The notes under the pieces are model-generated. The model was given only the letters and a program-made list of their open reading frames with translations, was not told the origin of the DNA and searched no databases. Shown one piece after another: positions 1-8,748 of a stretch of DNA of 64,000 nucleotides. A program made the position numbers and the translations under genes. This DNA comes from Xanthocytophaga flava (GTDB lineage: Bacteria; Bacteroidota; Bacteroidia; Cytophagales; 172606-1): positions 124,001-188,000 of the forward strand of contig NZ_JASJOR010000010.1 in the NCBI RefSeq assembly GCF_030068545.1, given 5' to 3'. Within the stretch, counting starts at the first letter, position 1; every line of letters begins with the position of its first letter.

Positions 1-244
1 AATCTACCCATGGACTATCGCCTCGCATATCATCTCCCCTCGCATCTGATAGAGCAGGAGTCATACGCATATAAGTACCATCAATGATTAGACTATTGTA
101 AATTGCATCACAACCAGCCAGAGCCTGACTTTCAGTTTGCCAGAATGTACCAGTTGTTGCATTATTAGGATCTCTCAGATCTAACCGATCACTGCATCCC
201 ATCATTGCCAATAGAAGAAAGAAAGTATATTTTAACTTATTCAT
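1..244 (-). CDS. SusD/RagB-like nutrient-binding lipoprotein, N-terminal part (cut by window edge)
   Basis: Only the first 81 codons are present; the rest lies beyond the left edge. The reading starts with ATG at 244 and gives a lipoprotein signal with lipobox LAMMGC, so the Cys at about residue 17 would be lipidated. It continues with a typical SusD opening (LDLRDPNNATTGTFWQTES), in which the first helices of the TPR-rich fold begin. SusD proteins sit on the outer membrane and cap the SusC barrel, handing it oligosaccharides. The gene starts 33 nt after the susC stop and on the same strand, so the two are surely co-transcribed. The substrate cannot be read from this fragment. Confidence 0.85.
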   Translation of the reverse strand, partial: MNKLKYTFFLLLAMMGCSDRLDLRDPNNATTGTFWQTESQALAGCDAIYNSLIIDGTYMRMTPALSDARGDDMRGDSPWVD

Positions 245-276
245 ATCAGTTTCAGTAAAGAATGTTTGAGATTGTA

Positions 277-3200
277 TTAAAAGCCTACTTGTACACCCAG
301 CAGAACTGTTCTGGGCTTTGGAAAAGACCCATAGTCAAAACCAGGGTTCCAGGTTCCGGAGGTGAAGTCAGGATTGTATCCCTTGTATGCCTGAAAACTG
401 TATAAGTTCTGTCCTGTAATGTATATCCGCGCATTTGAAATACCTTTAATCAGATTTTCGGGGAGTTTGTAGCCAAGAGACACTGTATTGATACGCAGAT
501 ACGTACCACTTTGTAACCAACCTTTGCGGTCAGAATCTCTCTGATTATTGTTCGGATCACCAGCAGCCAACCGTGGGTATTCATTGTTTGGATTGGTCGG
601 TGTCCAACGATTCAGTGCATCTTTGTGGTAATTTATATAATCCGTAGTATGCATTAAATCACGGTACAAGCGACTGTTTATCTTATTCCCCCCACTTCCG
701 GATGCGAAAAAAGTAAAGTCAAAATTCTTATACTGGGCAGAGAAGTTCATACCATAATAAATAGTTGGCAAAGCACTTCCCAGATAGGTTCTGTCATCTT
801 CATTAATAACATTATCGTTATTAATGTCTTTGTACTTCAGGTCACCAGGTGCAGTGCCAGCTTCCTGAGTAGCGTGGTTGTCAATCTCTTCCTGATTCTG
901 GAAAACACCTTCCACTTTGTAGCCGAAATGCTTTCCAACCTCTCCTCCTACCTGTGTTTTGGCTCCTGTGCCATATACAGGTTCATCATTAGCACCCAGT
1001 GCAAGAACTTTATTTTTTAGTGTATAGGCATTGGCAGCTATATCAAATTTAAAGTCACCTGTTGTTTTATGATAGCCTACAGAAAATTCAACCCCATAGT
1101 TTCGTAAGCTTGCTGCATTAACAGTAGGAATGTTAGTAGCCCCAGTTGAAGTAGGAATAGGTACACCTAACAAGGCATCAGTCGTCTTATTGTTATAATA
1201 CTCTACTGTAAGATCAAACTTTCCATTTAAAAAAGTTGCATCTAACCCAATATTGCTGGACGTTTTGCTTTCCCATTTAATAGTTTCAGAAACTAACTGT
1301 GTCTGAGTAGCCCCTGTCACTTTTGTACCGCCAAAATTATAAACCACATTGGAGTTAATAATACTATAGTACAAATAGTTAGGAATGTTTTCATTACCGA
1401 GTTGACCATAGCTACCTCTAAGTTTTAAATCTGAAATAAAGGGAAGATTTAGGTTCTGAAAAAATTTCTCATTGTGTAGTTTCCAACCTAAAGCTACAGA
1501 CGAAAAATCTCCATATCGATTGACAGAGGCAAAACGGGAGGAACCATCTCTTCGAATTGTGGCCGTAAGTAAATACCGATCATCAAAACTATAGTTTAAC
1601 CGTCCCAGAAAAGAATATATCGCGTTTTCCTCTATTCTCGAACTTACTGTTTGGAGTGAAGATCCATTTCCAAGAGTTGGATAATAAGGTTCAGTAAATC
1701 CTTCAGCATGTCCTCCTCTAAATAAGTAGTCTCCTTTCTGAAACATCTGGCCAGCCAAAATTGCTAACGTGTGCTTTTCAAATGTTTTTTCATAGTTCAA
1801 TGTATTTTCAACCAATCCTGTTGAGAATACACGGGAGTTATCGTCAAGTTTGGCAATAGAGGATTGAAAAAAATATCCAAGGTCAAAGACGGGCTGAAAA
1901 TAGTAGTCTCTGGTAATTGTACGGTCATAGCTCAGATTTAACTTGTACTTCAGGTTATGACCACTATTTTTCAAAAGTTTTACTTCTGTATATACATTGG
2001 CAAATGTTCTGTCTACATCTACATAATTATTAATTAACCTGTTAAGTCCAATGACATTCAATGAAATGGCTTTTTCAATAATAGAAGATGTTCCTCCATA
2101 TCCTCCTTTACGATTTGAATCATATATCGGCATTGTAGGAATAGCCATCACCAGATCACCAACTAATGGAGGACGTCCCCCAGCTAGAAAATTGGCAGAA
2201 TTGGTTAATGCATTTTCATGTGAATGGGTGTAATACAGCGATTCTCCAATCTTAAATATTCCTTTTTCAGATTCCGAGTTTGCACGTATTGAATATCGGT
2301 CGTAGGTTGGACCTTTACCTACCAATGTGCCGTTGCTGGAGAAATAATCTGCAGAGAAACTATACATGGTAGTCTTACTGCCTCCTGAAAAGTTAAGACT
2401 ATGGTTTTGACGAGTTCCAGTCTTTAAACCTTCTTTCTGCCAGTCAGTATCAATATTTGAGATGTAGGCAGGATCATTGGGATCATTTCCTGGTGCCAAA
2501 GGTTGTCCTCCATTTGTTTGGGATTCATTATTCAGCATTTGGTATTGTTCCCGTTGTGTCACCGGAATAATCTGCCACACTTTATCAACACCAAAGTAGC
2601 CACTGTATTCTACTTTCAGAGGAGTATCTTTTTTACCTCTTTTAGTAGTAATGATAATAACCCCATTAGCAGCACGTGATCCATAAATAGCACCGGCTGA
2701 AGCATCTTTTAACACCTGAATGGACTCTACATCATTCGGATTAAAATCACGCGGGGAAGTACCAACAGGCACTCCATCAATTACATACAAGGGCTCTATA
2801 TTTCCAAATGTACCAACACCACGTATTTTCACACTTGGGGCAGCACCAGGCTGTCCATCACTAGTAACAGCGACACCGGGTGCACGTCCCTGCAATAACT
2901 GTGCAACATCATTGGTTGCAAATTTTTTAACTTCTTCAGCTTTTACAACTGCAATTGAACCTGTCAAATCTGATTTTTTCTGTGTACCATATCCAACTAC
3001 GACCACTTCTGACAATGCCTTGATATCAGGTATCAATTGGACATCTATCTGTGTTCTACTACCAACAGTTACCTCTTCTGTTGTATATCCGATAAAAGTA
3101 AATACCAACACAACACTGCCTGTATTATCAGGTATAGAGATTGAGTATTTTCCCTGTGCATCGGTAGTGGTACCGGTTGCAGTACCTTTTAGTACTACGC

Positions 3201-3651
3201 TTACTCCTGGTAATGCCTGGTTATTGTCATCGACAACAGTTCCTGTTATTACAGTTGCTTGAGGTTGTGCTACTTTGTTCCCAGTCTCCGTCTTTCTGAA
3301 TTCGTTTTGAGAGGTTACATGGATATAAGTGTTGACCTGTTTAAACTGAAAATTGGCACTTTTAGCCAGGATGTTCAGAATTTCTGTCAAGGTTTTATTT
3401 TCTGCATTGACAGATACCAGTTGCTTAATATTCAGATACGCATCATTATACGTAAAGTGATAGCTGGTCTTATCTTCGATAATCTTAAATACCTCACCTA
3501 AGGTTGCATTTTCAACCTTTATTGTAAGTCGGGCATCATTTAAATCCTTACTCTGGGCTTGTAAGAGACCTAAAAACAAAAAAAACAGGGCAAAAAGACT
3601 CAGTACCGACCCTTTTTGAGACAAGGGACGGGATATGATAAAACTTTTCAT
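277..3651 (-). CDS. SusC/RagA-type TonB-dependent outer-membrane transporter with STN domain
   Basis: 1124 residues. It opens with a signal peptide, then an STN (secretin/TonB short N-terminal) domain at about 39-112. A carboxypeptidase-regulatory-like beta-sandwich follows at about 135-210, with the family motif GTATGTTTDAQGKYSI. Next come the TonB-box-like EVVVVGYGTQKK, the plug (about 225-340, VIDGVPVG and GSRAANGVI) and a 22-strand barrel ending in aromatic Phe (VQVGF). It would import oligosaccharides using TonB energy. The STN domain is what normally lets such transporters signal to a periplasmic FecR protein and an ECF sigma factor; both are encoded next door (3835-4833 and 5094-5708). 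ATG start at 3651. The substrate is not predictable from sequence, but the linked GH88 and GH43-like genes point to a uronate-containing glycan. Confidence 0.95.
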   Translation of the reverse strand: MKSFIISRPLSQKGSVLSLFALFFLFLGLLQAQSKDLNDARLTIKVENATLGEVFKIIEDKTSYHFTYNDAYLNIKQLVSVNAENKTLTEILNILAKSANFQFKQVNTYIHVTSQNEFRKTETGNKVAQPQATVITGTVVDDNNQALPGVSVVLKGTATGTTTDAQGKYSISIPDNTGSVVLVFTFIGYTTEEVTVGSRTQIDVQLIPDIKALSEVVVVGYGTQKKSDLTGSIAVVKAEEVKKFATNDVAQLLQGRAPGVAVTSDGQPGAAPSVKIRGVGTFGNIEPLYVIDGVPVGTSPRDFNPNDVESIQVLKDASAGAIYGSRAANGVIIITTKRGKKDTPLKVEYSGYFGVDKVWQIIPVTQREQYQMLNNESQTNGGQPLAPGNDPNDPAYISNIDTDWQKEGLKTGTRQNHSLNFSGGSKTTMYSFSADYFSSNGTLVGKGPTYDRYSIRANSESEKGIFKIGESLYYTHSHENALTNSANFLAGGRPPLVGDLVMAIPTMPIYDSNRKGGYGGTSSIIEKAISLNVIGLNRLINNYVDVDRTFANVYTEVKLLKNSGHNLKYKLNLSYDRTITRDYYFQPVFDLGYFFQSSIAKLDDNSRVFSTGLVENTLNYEKTFEKHTLAILAGQMFQKGDYLFRGGHAEGFTEPYYPTLGNGSSLQTVSSRIEENAIYSFLGRLNYSFDDRYLLTATIRRDGSSRFASVNRYGDFSSVALGWKLHNEKFFQNLNLPFISDLKLRGSYGQLGNENIPNYLYYSIINSNVVYNFGGTKVTGATQTQLVSETIKWESKTSSNIGLDATFLNGKFDLTVEYYNNKTTDALLGVPIPTSTGATNIPTVNAASLRNYGVEFSVGYHKTTGDFKFDIAANAYTLKNKVLALGANDEPVYGTGAKTQVGGEVGKHFGYKVEGVFQNQEEIDNHATQEAGTAPGDLKYKDINNDNVINEDDRTYLGSALPTIYYGMNFSAQYKNFDFTFFASGSGGNKINSRLYRDLMHTTDYINYHKDALNRWTPTNPNNEYPRLAAGDPNNNQRDSDRKGWLQSGTYLRINTVSLGYKLPENLIKGISNARIYITGQNLYSFQAYKGYNPDFTSGTWNPGFDYGSFPKPRTVLLGVQVGF

Positions 3652-3744
3652 AAATTTGTTTTGAGTTTGGTTTACTGATAGGTAGATCTCACTTGACTTG
3701 TCATCTATAAATCAGACGCCAATCCTTTACAGATGACATACATC

Positions 3745-3772
3745 AGGAGTTAACACACTTGTGTTAGCTCCT
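3745..3772. other. Imperfect hairpin in the leader between fecR and susC
   Basis: Inverted repeat AGGAG-T-TAACAC / GTGTTA-G-CTCCT (one mismatched pair) with a 4-nt loop, followed on the plus strand by seven T. It lies in the 183-nt gap between the fecR stop and the susC start. Read on the minus strand it has no T tract after it, so it is not an obvious terminator for fecR; a leader structure for susC mRNA is as likely. The second Sus locus has a hairpin in the same place (57919-57946). Confidence 0.45.
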
Positions 3773-3834
3773 TTTTTTAACTCGAATCAGAAGAGTAGGA
3801 ATAGTGCATAGACTGGATATGAATAAACTAGGGT

Positions 3835-4833
3835 TTAATTAGAAATAATGACTTTATCTTTATCAATCCTGAACTGAAAGCGAGAAGTAAAAGCAATTCC
3901 TGTCAATACATTTTCCAGACTTTCATTTTTAAACTCTCCACTGTAACGCCCCTTCAGTAAAGTATTAGGTGCTACAACTATATGTACACCATATCGTTCT
4001 TCAAGGGTTTTGAATACATATTCAAAATTATCCTGTTCAAAAAGTAGAATTCCATCTTTCCAGCCAATTACCTTCTTGGGATTAAAAGAGGTTTTCCGAA
4101 TCGTATTCTCTGCCATACCAATCTCCCCTGGTAGTAGAATAGCTTTTTGTTGTTTACTTCGAAACTGCACTTTACCTGTCATCACGGCCACTGAATATTC
4201 ATTCTTTCTTGCCCTCACATTAAAGGAGGTTCCTAATACGGTAGTTTCTGTATGGTTTGTATGAATAATAAAAGGATGTTCTGCATCTTTTTTCACTTCA
4301 AAAAAAGCCTCACCTTCAAGCTTTACTTCTCGTCTCTTTCCCCAGAATCGAGCTGGATAGATCAGCTTACTTTGAGAGTTCATTGTGACTACAGAACCAT
4401 CAGGTAATCGTACTTTCTTTTGCTGAATCTTGCTGGTCAGTTCCTGCAAATCTCTTATAGACCACATCCACCAACTCACTCCAGAACCAATCAGAATTAC
4501 TATAGAAGCTGCAGCTACCCAAATAGAAGGTCTAAATCTTAAGATATTATTATTTTCTTTGTCTTCTGAAGCTTCTGGTATTCTCATTTGCCTCTCAAAC
4601 TGAAGAATATTGGCCAGCATAGTATCTGATTCATACTTTGTCAGTTCATAGGTTTTCTCATAGGTTATTCCACTAACTATATTTCTGGCAATTGATACTT
4701 CTTTCTCATATTCGGGGTGCATCAAACACCATTGCTCCCAAAAAACAGTCGTTTGTTCATCCGGATTTTTTATCCACTTAATAAAAGATTCATCAACAAG
4801 CAACTCGTCAATTTTTAGCTGATTTACATACAT
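3835..4833 (-). CDS. FecR-family anti-sigma factor
   Basis: 332 residues. It has an N-terminal cytoplasmic sigma-binding region (about 1-90), one transmembrane helix at about 106-128 (VAAASIVILIGSG), a periplasmic FecR domain (about 140-240, with LPDGSVVTMNSQSKLIYP and GEAFFEVKK) and a C-terminal DUF4974-type domain that resembles an STN fold. In this family the protein holds its ECF sigma factor inactive until the STN domain of the cognate SusC reports substrate. The likely partners are susC (277-3651) and the sigma gene on the opposite strand at 5094-5708. ATG start at 4833. The divergent sigma/fecR order is less common than sigma-fecR in tandem as seen in the second locus at 58-60 kb. Confidence 0.92.
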   Translation of the reverse strand: MYVNQLKIDELLVDESFIKWIKNPDEQTTVFWEQWCLMHPEYEKEVSIARNIVSGITYEKTYELTKYESDTMLANILQFERQMRIPEASEDKENNNILRFRPSIWVAAASIVILIGSGVSWWMWSIRDLQELTSKIQQKKVRLPDGSVVTMNSQSKLIYPARFWGKRREVKLEGEAFFEVKKDAEHPFIIHTNHTETTVLGTSFNVRARKNEYSVAVMTGKVQFRSKQQKAILLPGEIGMAENTIRKTSFNPKKVIGWKDGILLFEQDNFEYVFKTLEERYGVHIVVAPNTLLKGRYSGEFKNESLENVLTGIAFTSRFQFRIDKDKVIISN

Positions 4834-5093
4834 AGTTTCTCGGTTTCATATATAGAAAGACACAAGGTGTTCAAATGCCCATACCAAAACTCAAAAAAAT
4901 TTTATCGTATAAGGAAATAATTTTATTTAGGGTATTTCTAGTTCAATAATTTGACCTTTAACAAGGTGAAATAAAACTATTTACATAGCTTCGGTCAGCT
5001 AGGGATTTATTTTTTTAGGACTATTCATAGTTTTTTTAAAAAATATTCTATAGGTTTGTAGTAAGCCTTTTCGGCTATTTTTTATACACAAAA

Positions 5094-5708
5094 ATGTGTA
5101 AAAATGACACAATCCTACTGCATATGATAATACCTTTACACGATGAGGAGCAACTCTGGAAAGAGTTTAGAATGGGCAGTAATGAAGCATTGACTACTAT
5201 ATATAGTCAATATGTGGGTAAATTATATACCTATGGTCGGCAGTTCACCTCCAATGGTGAACTGGTAAGAGATTGTATACAGGATTTATTCTGTGAATTA
5301 ATTCAAAACCGTAAAAACCTTGGATCAACAACATCTATAAAATTTTATCTTTTAGCTTGCGTCCGTAATAAACTAACCAGAGCCATTAAAAAAAACGGAA
5401 AGCATTCGCATTTGGATGATATTGAAGAAGGCAATGGATTTGGAGTAGAGTTTCTGGTTCAAAATGAAGCTTTTGTTGAATATTTTAATCTGGAAACAAA
5501 GCATACTATAGAAAATGCATTTAATAAATTACCTATTAAACAACGAGAAGCTGTTATCCTTTACTTTTACGAAAATCTCAGTTACCAAGAGATTACGGAT
5601 ATTATGCAAATAGGTAAAGTAAAATCTACCCGTGCATTAATTTATCGTTCTTTAGAGTCTTTATCTTCATTATTATACAATTTCAAGTTACACTCTGAAC
5701 TCGCCTGA
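5094..5708 (+). CDS. ECF (sigma-70 family) RNA polymerase sigma factor
   Basis: 204 residues from the first ATG. A second ATG at 5124 (MIIPLHDEEQLWKEF) fits the family start better and gives 194 residues. Region 2 is visible at about 25-95 (YVGKLYTYGRQF, DCIQDLFCELI). Region 4 with its helix-turn-helix lies at about 145-195 (LPIKQREAVILYFYENLSYQEI, then KSTRALIYRSLESL). It is transcribed away from fecR across a 260-nt intergenic stretch, so the two promoters are probably back to back there. Inferred role: activation of the adjacent susC/susD genes when the transporter senses substrate. Confidence 0.92.
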   Translation: MCKNDTILLHMIIPLHDEEQLWKEFRMGSNEALTTIYSQYVGKLYTYGRQFTSNGELVRDCIQDLFCELIQNRKNLGSTTSIKFYLLACVRNKLTRAIKKNGKHSHLDDIEEGNGFGVEFLVQNEAFVEYFNLETKHTIENAFNKLPIKQREAVILYFYENLSYQEITDIMQIGKVKSTRALIYRSLESLSSLLYNFKLHSELA

Positions 5709-6094
5709 GCAATTGTTTAAAGTTAAAAACACTAAAACAATTGCTCAATGAATGCGATTGACTATTCTTTCCCTACAACTGATGTTAGACAAATCTTGTG
5801 TGCATAGTCTATAACTGTCAAATGTTTTGCCGAGAATTCAGTTTGAAAAATATTTTGCCGTGAATAAAGCGTAATAGGAAAAGTAATCGGAGTTCTGGTC
5901 AAAATAGAAATTATGGTGAATAATGCACGGAAACAAAACTATTGTGATTAAAAAGCAATCTTTCAGCTAATGAGTGATACAATCCTGTACTTACTAAAAA
6001 ATAATTTGCAGTAACTTCCTTGCCTTAACATTTGAATAGCTTAGGCCTTTTCTTCTATCTGACTGAGATTGATCCCTCTTATAAAATAAAGTTC
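5709..6094. other. Intergenic region with a diverged repeat copy
   Basis: No gene is seen between the sigma factor and the GH43-like gene. Most of the stretch is AT-rich and without clear ORFs. The part from about 5818 to 5935 is a copy of the dispersed repeat described as its own feature. The 3' end of the sigma gene is followed by a short imperfect inverted repeat of CAATTG-containing sequence (5710-5745) that could end its transcript, but this is weak. Confidence 0.5.
5818..5935 (+). repeat. Dispersed intergenic repeat, copy 1
   Basis: Contains the units ATGTTTTGCCGAGAATTCAG and ATATTTTGCCGTGAATAAAG, followed by ATCGGAGTTCTGGTCAAA. The reverse complement of 31141-31230 has the same units in the same order and nearly the same spacing (ATGTTTTGCTGTGAGTTATG, then ACTTTTGCGGTGAACTATGC, then ATCGGAACTCTGGTCAAA). 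By eye the two stretches agree at roughly two thirds of positions over about 90 bp. A third, partial copy is near 41410-41500. No ORF is preserved, so this is probably a non-coding repeat. Confidence 0.6.
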
Positions 6095-7051
6095 CTATTT
6101 AGTAATAGAAGCATTCATCTGGTCAAAAGTAGACTTAGTCACTGTAAACATAGTACCATGACGTACACCTTCAGGAAATTTAACTTTATCAGATACATCC
6201 TCCCAGTTTTCCATATCTGTTGATCTAACAGCCCCATAAACATGTTGTGTATATTTATCAAAATACAAATACGTATACTCTCCTACTTGTAAGGGGGAAG
6301 GGCCTTCAGCCCAATATTTACCTGTAATCGGTCCTGACACTTCTACTGGATAAGGTCCAGCTGCATTTCGGGAACGGGTGATGCGGATATTTTTCTGAGG
6401 AGGATTGGGGTTTTCATTCTTGACAAACATGTAGTACCATTTGCCTTTCTGGAAGATTGTGGCATCAATTGCACTAAAGTCTGGATTGAAAAACATTTCG
6501 GTTTTACTGAAGGTTTTAAAATCTTTTGTGGTCACATAATAAATCCGATGATTTAAACCTTTTTCATTTTCAGAATCTGCTATATCTGAATGCCGACCAG
6601 GAATGGTTGTAGCCCAGAAAATGAGAAACTGCTTAGTTTTTTTATCATAAAATACTTCAGGAGCCCAGCTGTTTTTAGCTGTGGGCTCGTGTTCCATAAC
6701 AGGAATTGCTTTCTGTTCAGACCAATGCATCAGATCTTTGGAAGATGCATACCCGATAATCTGATCATTCCATCCACTTGTCCATACCATATGATAGGTA
6801 CCATCTGCTCCCTGAGCAATACAGGGATCACGCATAAGTTTGTCTTTTCCTACAGTCGGTTGTAGAAATGATTTGCCATCATTTAACTTTTGCCACGTTA
6901 GTCCATCCTGGCTATAGGCAAAGTGTAATCCATCTTGTCCGTTATCAACAAAATAGGAAAACAAATAGACTTCATTCTGTGCATTACTATATTGAATGTG
7001 CAGAAACAAAATACTCAAAAATAAAAAGAGTCGATTTGAAAAGATAGTCAT
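6095..7051 (-). CDS. Secreted GH43-like five-bladed beta-propeller glycosidase
   Basis: 318 residues with a Sec signal peptide (about 1-24, ending YSNAQ). The propeller carries the three acidic residues expected of GH43-type enzymes: Asp75 in LMRDPCIA, Asp196 in SAIDATIF and Glu249 in WAEGPSPL. These would be the general base, pKa modulator and general acid. Typical activities are arabinofuranosidase, xylosidase or galactosidase. It reads in the same direction as the GH88 gene just upstream (7188-8384), with a hairpin in between. The context with GH88 suggests removal of neutral side sugars from a uronate-containing polysaccharide. The exact family (GH43, GH117 or an unclassified relative) cannot be fixed by eye. 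Confidence 0.75.
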   Translation of the reverse strand: MTIFSNRLFLFLSILFLHIQYSNAQNEVYLFSYFVDNGQDGLHFAYSQDGLTWQKLNDGKSFLQPTVGKDKLMRDPCIAQGADGTYHMVWTSGWNDQIIGYASSKDLMHWSEQKAIPVMEHEPTAKNSWAPEVFYDKKTKQFLIFWATTIPGRHSDIADSENEKGLNHRIYYVTTKDFKTFSKTEMFFNPDFSAIDATIFQKGKWYYMFVKNENPNPPQKNIRITRSRNAAGPYPVEVSGPITGKYWAEGPSPLQVGEYTYLYFDKYTQHVYGAVRSTDMENWEDVSDKVKFPEGVRHGTMFTVTKSTFDQMNASITK

Positions 7052-7124
7052 TGATAAGCAATAGAATCAAAATGGTCGATCAAAATAGATTTGTGTCATA
7101 TACACACAATATGCAATATGGAAC

Positions 7125-7159
7125 AATCCGGATAAGAAGTAATGCTTCTCATCCGGATT
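7125..7159. terminator. Hairpin between the GH88 and GH43-like genes
   Basis: AATCCGGAT pairs perfectly with ATCCGGATT and the stem continues through AGAAG/CTTCT after one A-C mismatch; the loop is 5 nt. It follows the GH88 stop (minus strand) by about 30 nt. There is no strong T tract on the minus side, so it may act as a partial terminator or mRNA 3'-end stabiliser. Confidence 0.5.
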
Positions 7160-7187
7160 TATTTTACTCGATTAGCTAACAAGCTGA

Positions 7188-8372
7188 TTATGACTTTTTA
7201 CCTTTCTTCTTCTGAAGCCATGCATTATATCGTAATAAACCTTCCAGATAATAATAATCGGCATATACTAATGGTACATCTACCTCACTGTGTTGTGGTT
7301 TATGTCCTACACTATGCATCAAAATGAAGTTGTTGTTCTTCCCTATAGGAGCCAGATAAGCAGGAGAAGACAGACTTTTCAGCATTTCTATGGCATTTTT
7401 TACATATATATCTCCTTTTTTGGAATACTCTGCCAGTTCAAACAACGCAGAAGAAGCAATGGCAGCCGCAGACGCATCCCGTTCTTCATTTGGGATATTG
7501 GGAGCATTATAATCCCAGTAAGGAACCTTATCTTTTGGCAGGTTTGGATGATTGAGAATAAAGTCAGCAATATTTTCCGCTTCTTTCAGATAAACCGGAT
7601 TTTTGGTCTCTCTATACATGACCACATATCCATACAATCCCCATGATTGTCCACGTCCCCAGGCAGACTCATCTGCATAACCCTGAGCCGTTTTTTTAGC
7701 CAGTACTTTTCCTCCTTTGTCGTAACATACTACATGGTAGCTGCTATTATCTTTCCGGTAATGGTTTTTAATAGTACTATCTGCATGTGAAAGACATATG
7801 TTATAAAACTCTTTATTACCAGATTCTTTCGCAGCCCAGAAAAGGAACTCCAGATTCATCATATTATCAATAATGACTGGATAATCATAATTGGCAAACT
7901 TCTCCCAAGACTTAATCACACCATATTCCGGATGGAAACGGGTTGCCAGCGATTTGGCTCCAGTCAGCATGATGTCTTTGTATGTTTCATTTTTAGTCAG
8001 TCGGTAGCCATTTCCAAAGGGGCAATACAACATAAATCCTAAGTCATGAGTAGTTGTGTTATTTTTCTCTTTCTCTACAGCCATCGACCATTTGTGAGCA
8101 GCATCTTTCCATTTGGGATCTTTTGTGTATTCATATAAATACCAGAGAGAGCCTCCAAAGAATCCGCTACACCACCAGGAAGAAGCCATATCCCGAGGTG
8201 AGCCATCAGCATTGGACGACTGGGGGAACTTAGTAATATCAGGGTGGCTTTTTAATAACAACTCATATTGCTGAGCAGCCAGCGTAAATTGTTTTTTAAC
8301 ATCGACAGCATTTTGACCAGCGACAAACTGAATCAAGCAAAACAGGTATACGACCACTAAAAGTTTTTTCAT
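7188..8372 (-). CDS. Glycoside hydrolase family 88 (unsaturated glucuronyl hydrolase)
   Basis: 394 residues from the ATG at 8372. A longer frame reaches a TTG at 8384, but the ATG starts a normal signal peptide (KKLLVVVYLFCLIQFVAG). The (alpha/alpha)6-barrel features of GH88 are clear: TTHDLGFM with Asp114 and VIIDNMMNLE with Asp173 (numbering from the longer frame) match the two catalytic aspartates, and WGRGQSWGLYG and RDASAAAIA are family hallmarks. These enzymes hydrate and release 4,5-unsaturated uronic acids from products of polysaccharide lyases. The product would therefore act on rhamnogalacturonan-, ulvan- or glycosaminoglycan-type fragments in the periplasm. No lyase is visible in the window; it may lie left of the edge. 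Confidence 0.92.
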   Translation of the reverse strand: MKKLLVVVYLFCLIQFVAGQNAVDVKKQFTLAAQQYELLLKSHPDITKFPQSSNADGSPRDMASSWWCSGFFGGSLWYLYEYTKDPKWKDAAHKWSMAVEKEKNNTTTHDLGFMLYCPFGNGYRLTKNETYKDIMLTGAKSLATRFHPEYGVIKSWEKFANYDYPVIIDNMMNLEFLFWAAKESGNKEFYNICLSHADSTIKNHYRKDNSSYHVVCYDKGGKVLAKKTAQGYADESAWGRGQSWGLYGYVVMYRETKNPVYLKEAENIADFILNHPNLPKDKVPYWDYNAPNIPNEERDASAAAIASSALFELAEYSKKGDIYVKNAIEMLKSLSSPAYLAPIGKNNNFILMHSVGHKPQHSEVDVPLVYADYYYLEGLLRYNAWLQKKKGKKS

Positions 8373-8430
8373 AGAGATTGGCAAAGTTGTAAGGGATTAC
8401 TAAACGTAGAGTAAGAAGAAATCAATCAAA

Positions 8431-8463
8431 CAATATTACTAAAAACGGGCTACTGCGCCCAAA
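8431..8463 (-). promoter_or_regulatory. Bacteroidota-type promoter for the GH88 gene
   Basis: Read on the minus strand: TTTG (8460-8463), 21 nt, then TAATATTG (8431-8438), one mismatch from the TAnnTTTG -7 consensus. The predicted RNA start is near 8424, about 50 nt before the ATG at 8372. Confidence 0.4.
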
Positions 8464-8629
8464 CTAATACAATTTTTAAAACAAATTACAGGACATTTCT
8501 ACTAATAGGTATAGCCATTGGGTCCTATCTTTTACCAAAGGTTGTGTAAGATCATGGTATAATATCCAATCATATGCCCATTTTTTGTCACAGAGAGCCC
8601 AACTACATGATAAATCCATATAAAATTAT

Positions 8630-8671
8630 CATCTTTGCACTCCAAATAGGTCCTTTGCTTAATCAAAGGAC
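8630..8671 (+). promoter_or_regulatory. argS upstream region: -7-like element and leader hairpin
   Basis: CATCTTTG at 8630-8637 is close to the Bacteroidota -7 consensus TAnnTTTG; the -33 element is poor. Just downstream, GTCCTTTG (8650-8657) and CAAAGGAC (8664-8671) form a perfect 8-bp hairpin with a 6-nt loop in the leader, about 80 nt before the argS ATG. No further gene is seen in the 376 nt between the GH88 start and argS. Confidence 0.35.
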
Positions 8672-8748
8672 TTTGTAAACACACTATTCCGATTTAGTAC
8701 ATACTCCAGAAACACTTCGTAGAGTATGAGATTCGAAAAGTAACAGAC

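Noticed and set aside
2720..3262. 180-codon plus-strand open frame opposite susC
   Set aside because: It is antisense to the conserved plug region of the first susC and shows no independent family signal; composition follows the shadow of the real gene.
6032..6223. 63-codon plus-strand open frame near the GH43-like gene
   Set aside because: Most of it is antisense to the 3' end of the GH43-like gene.
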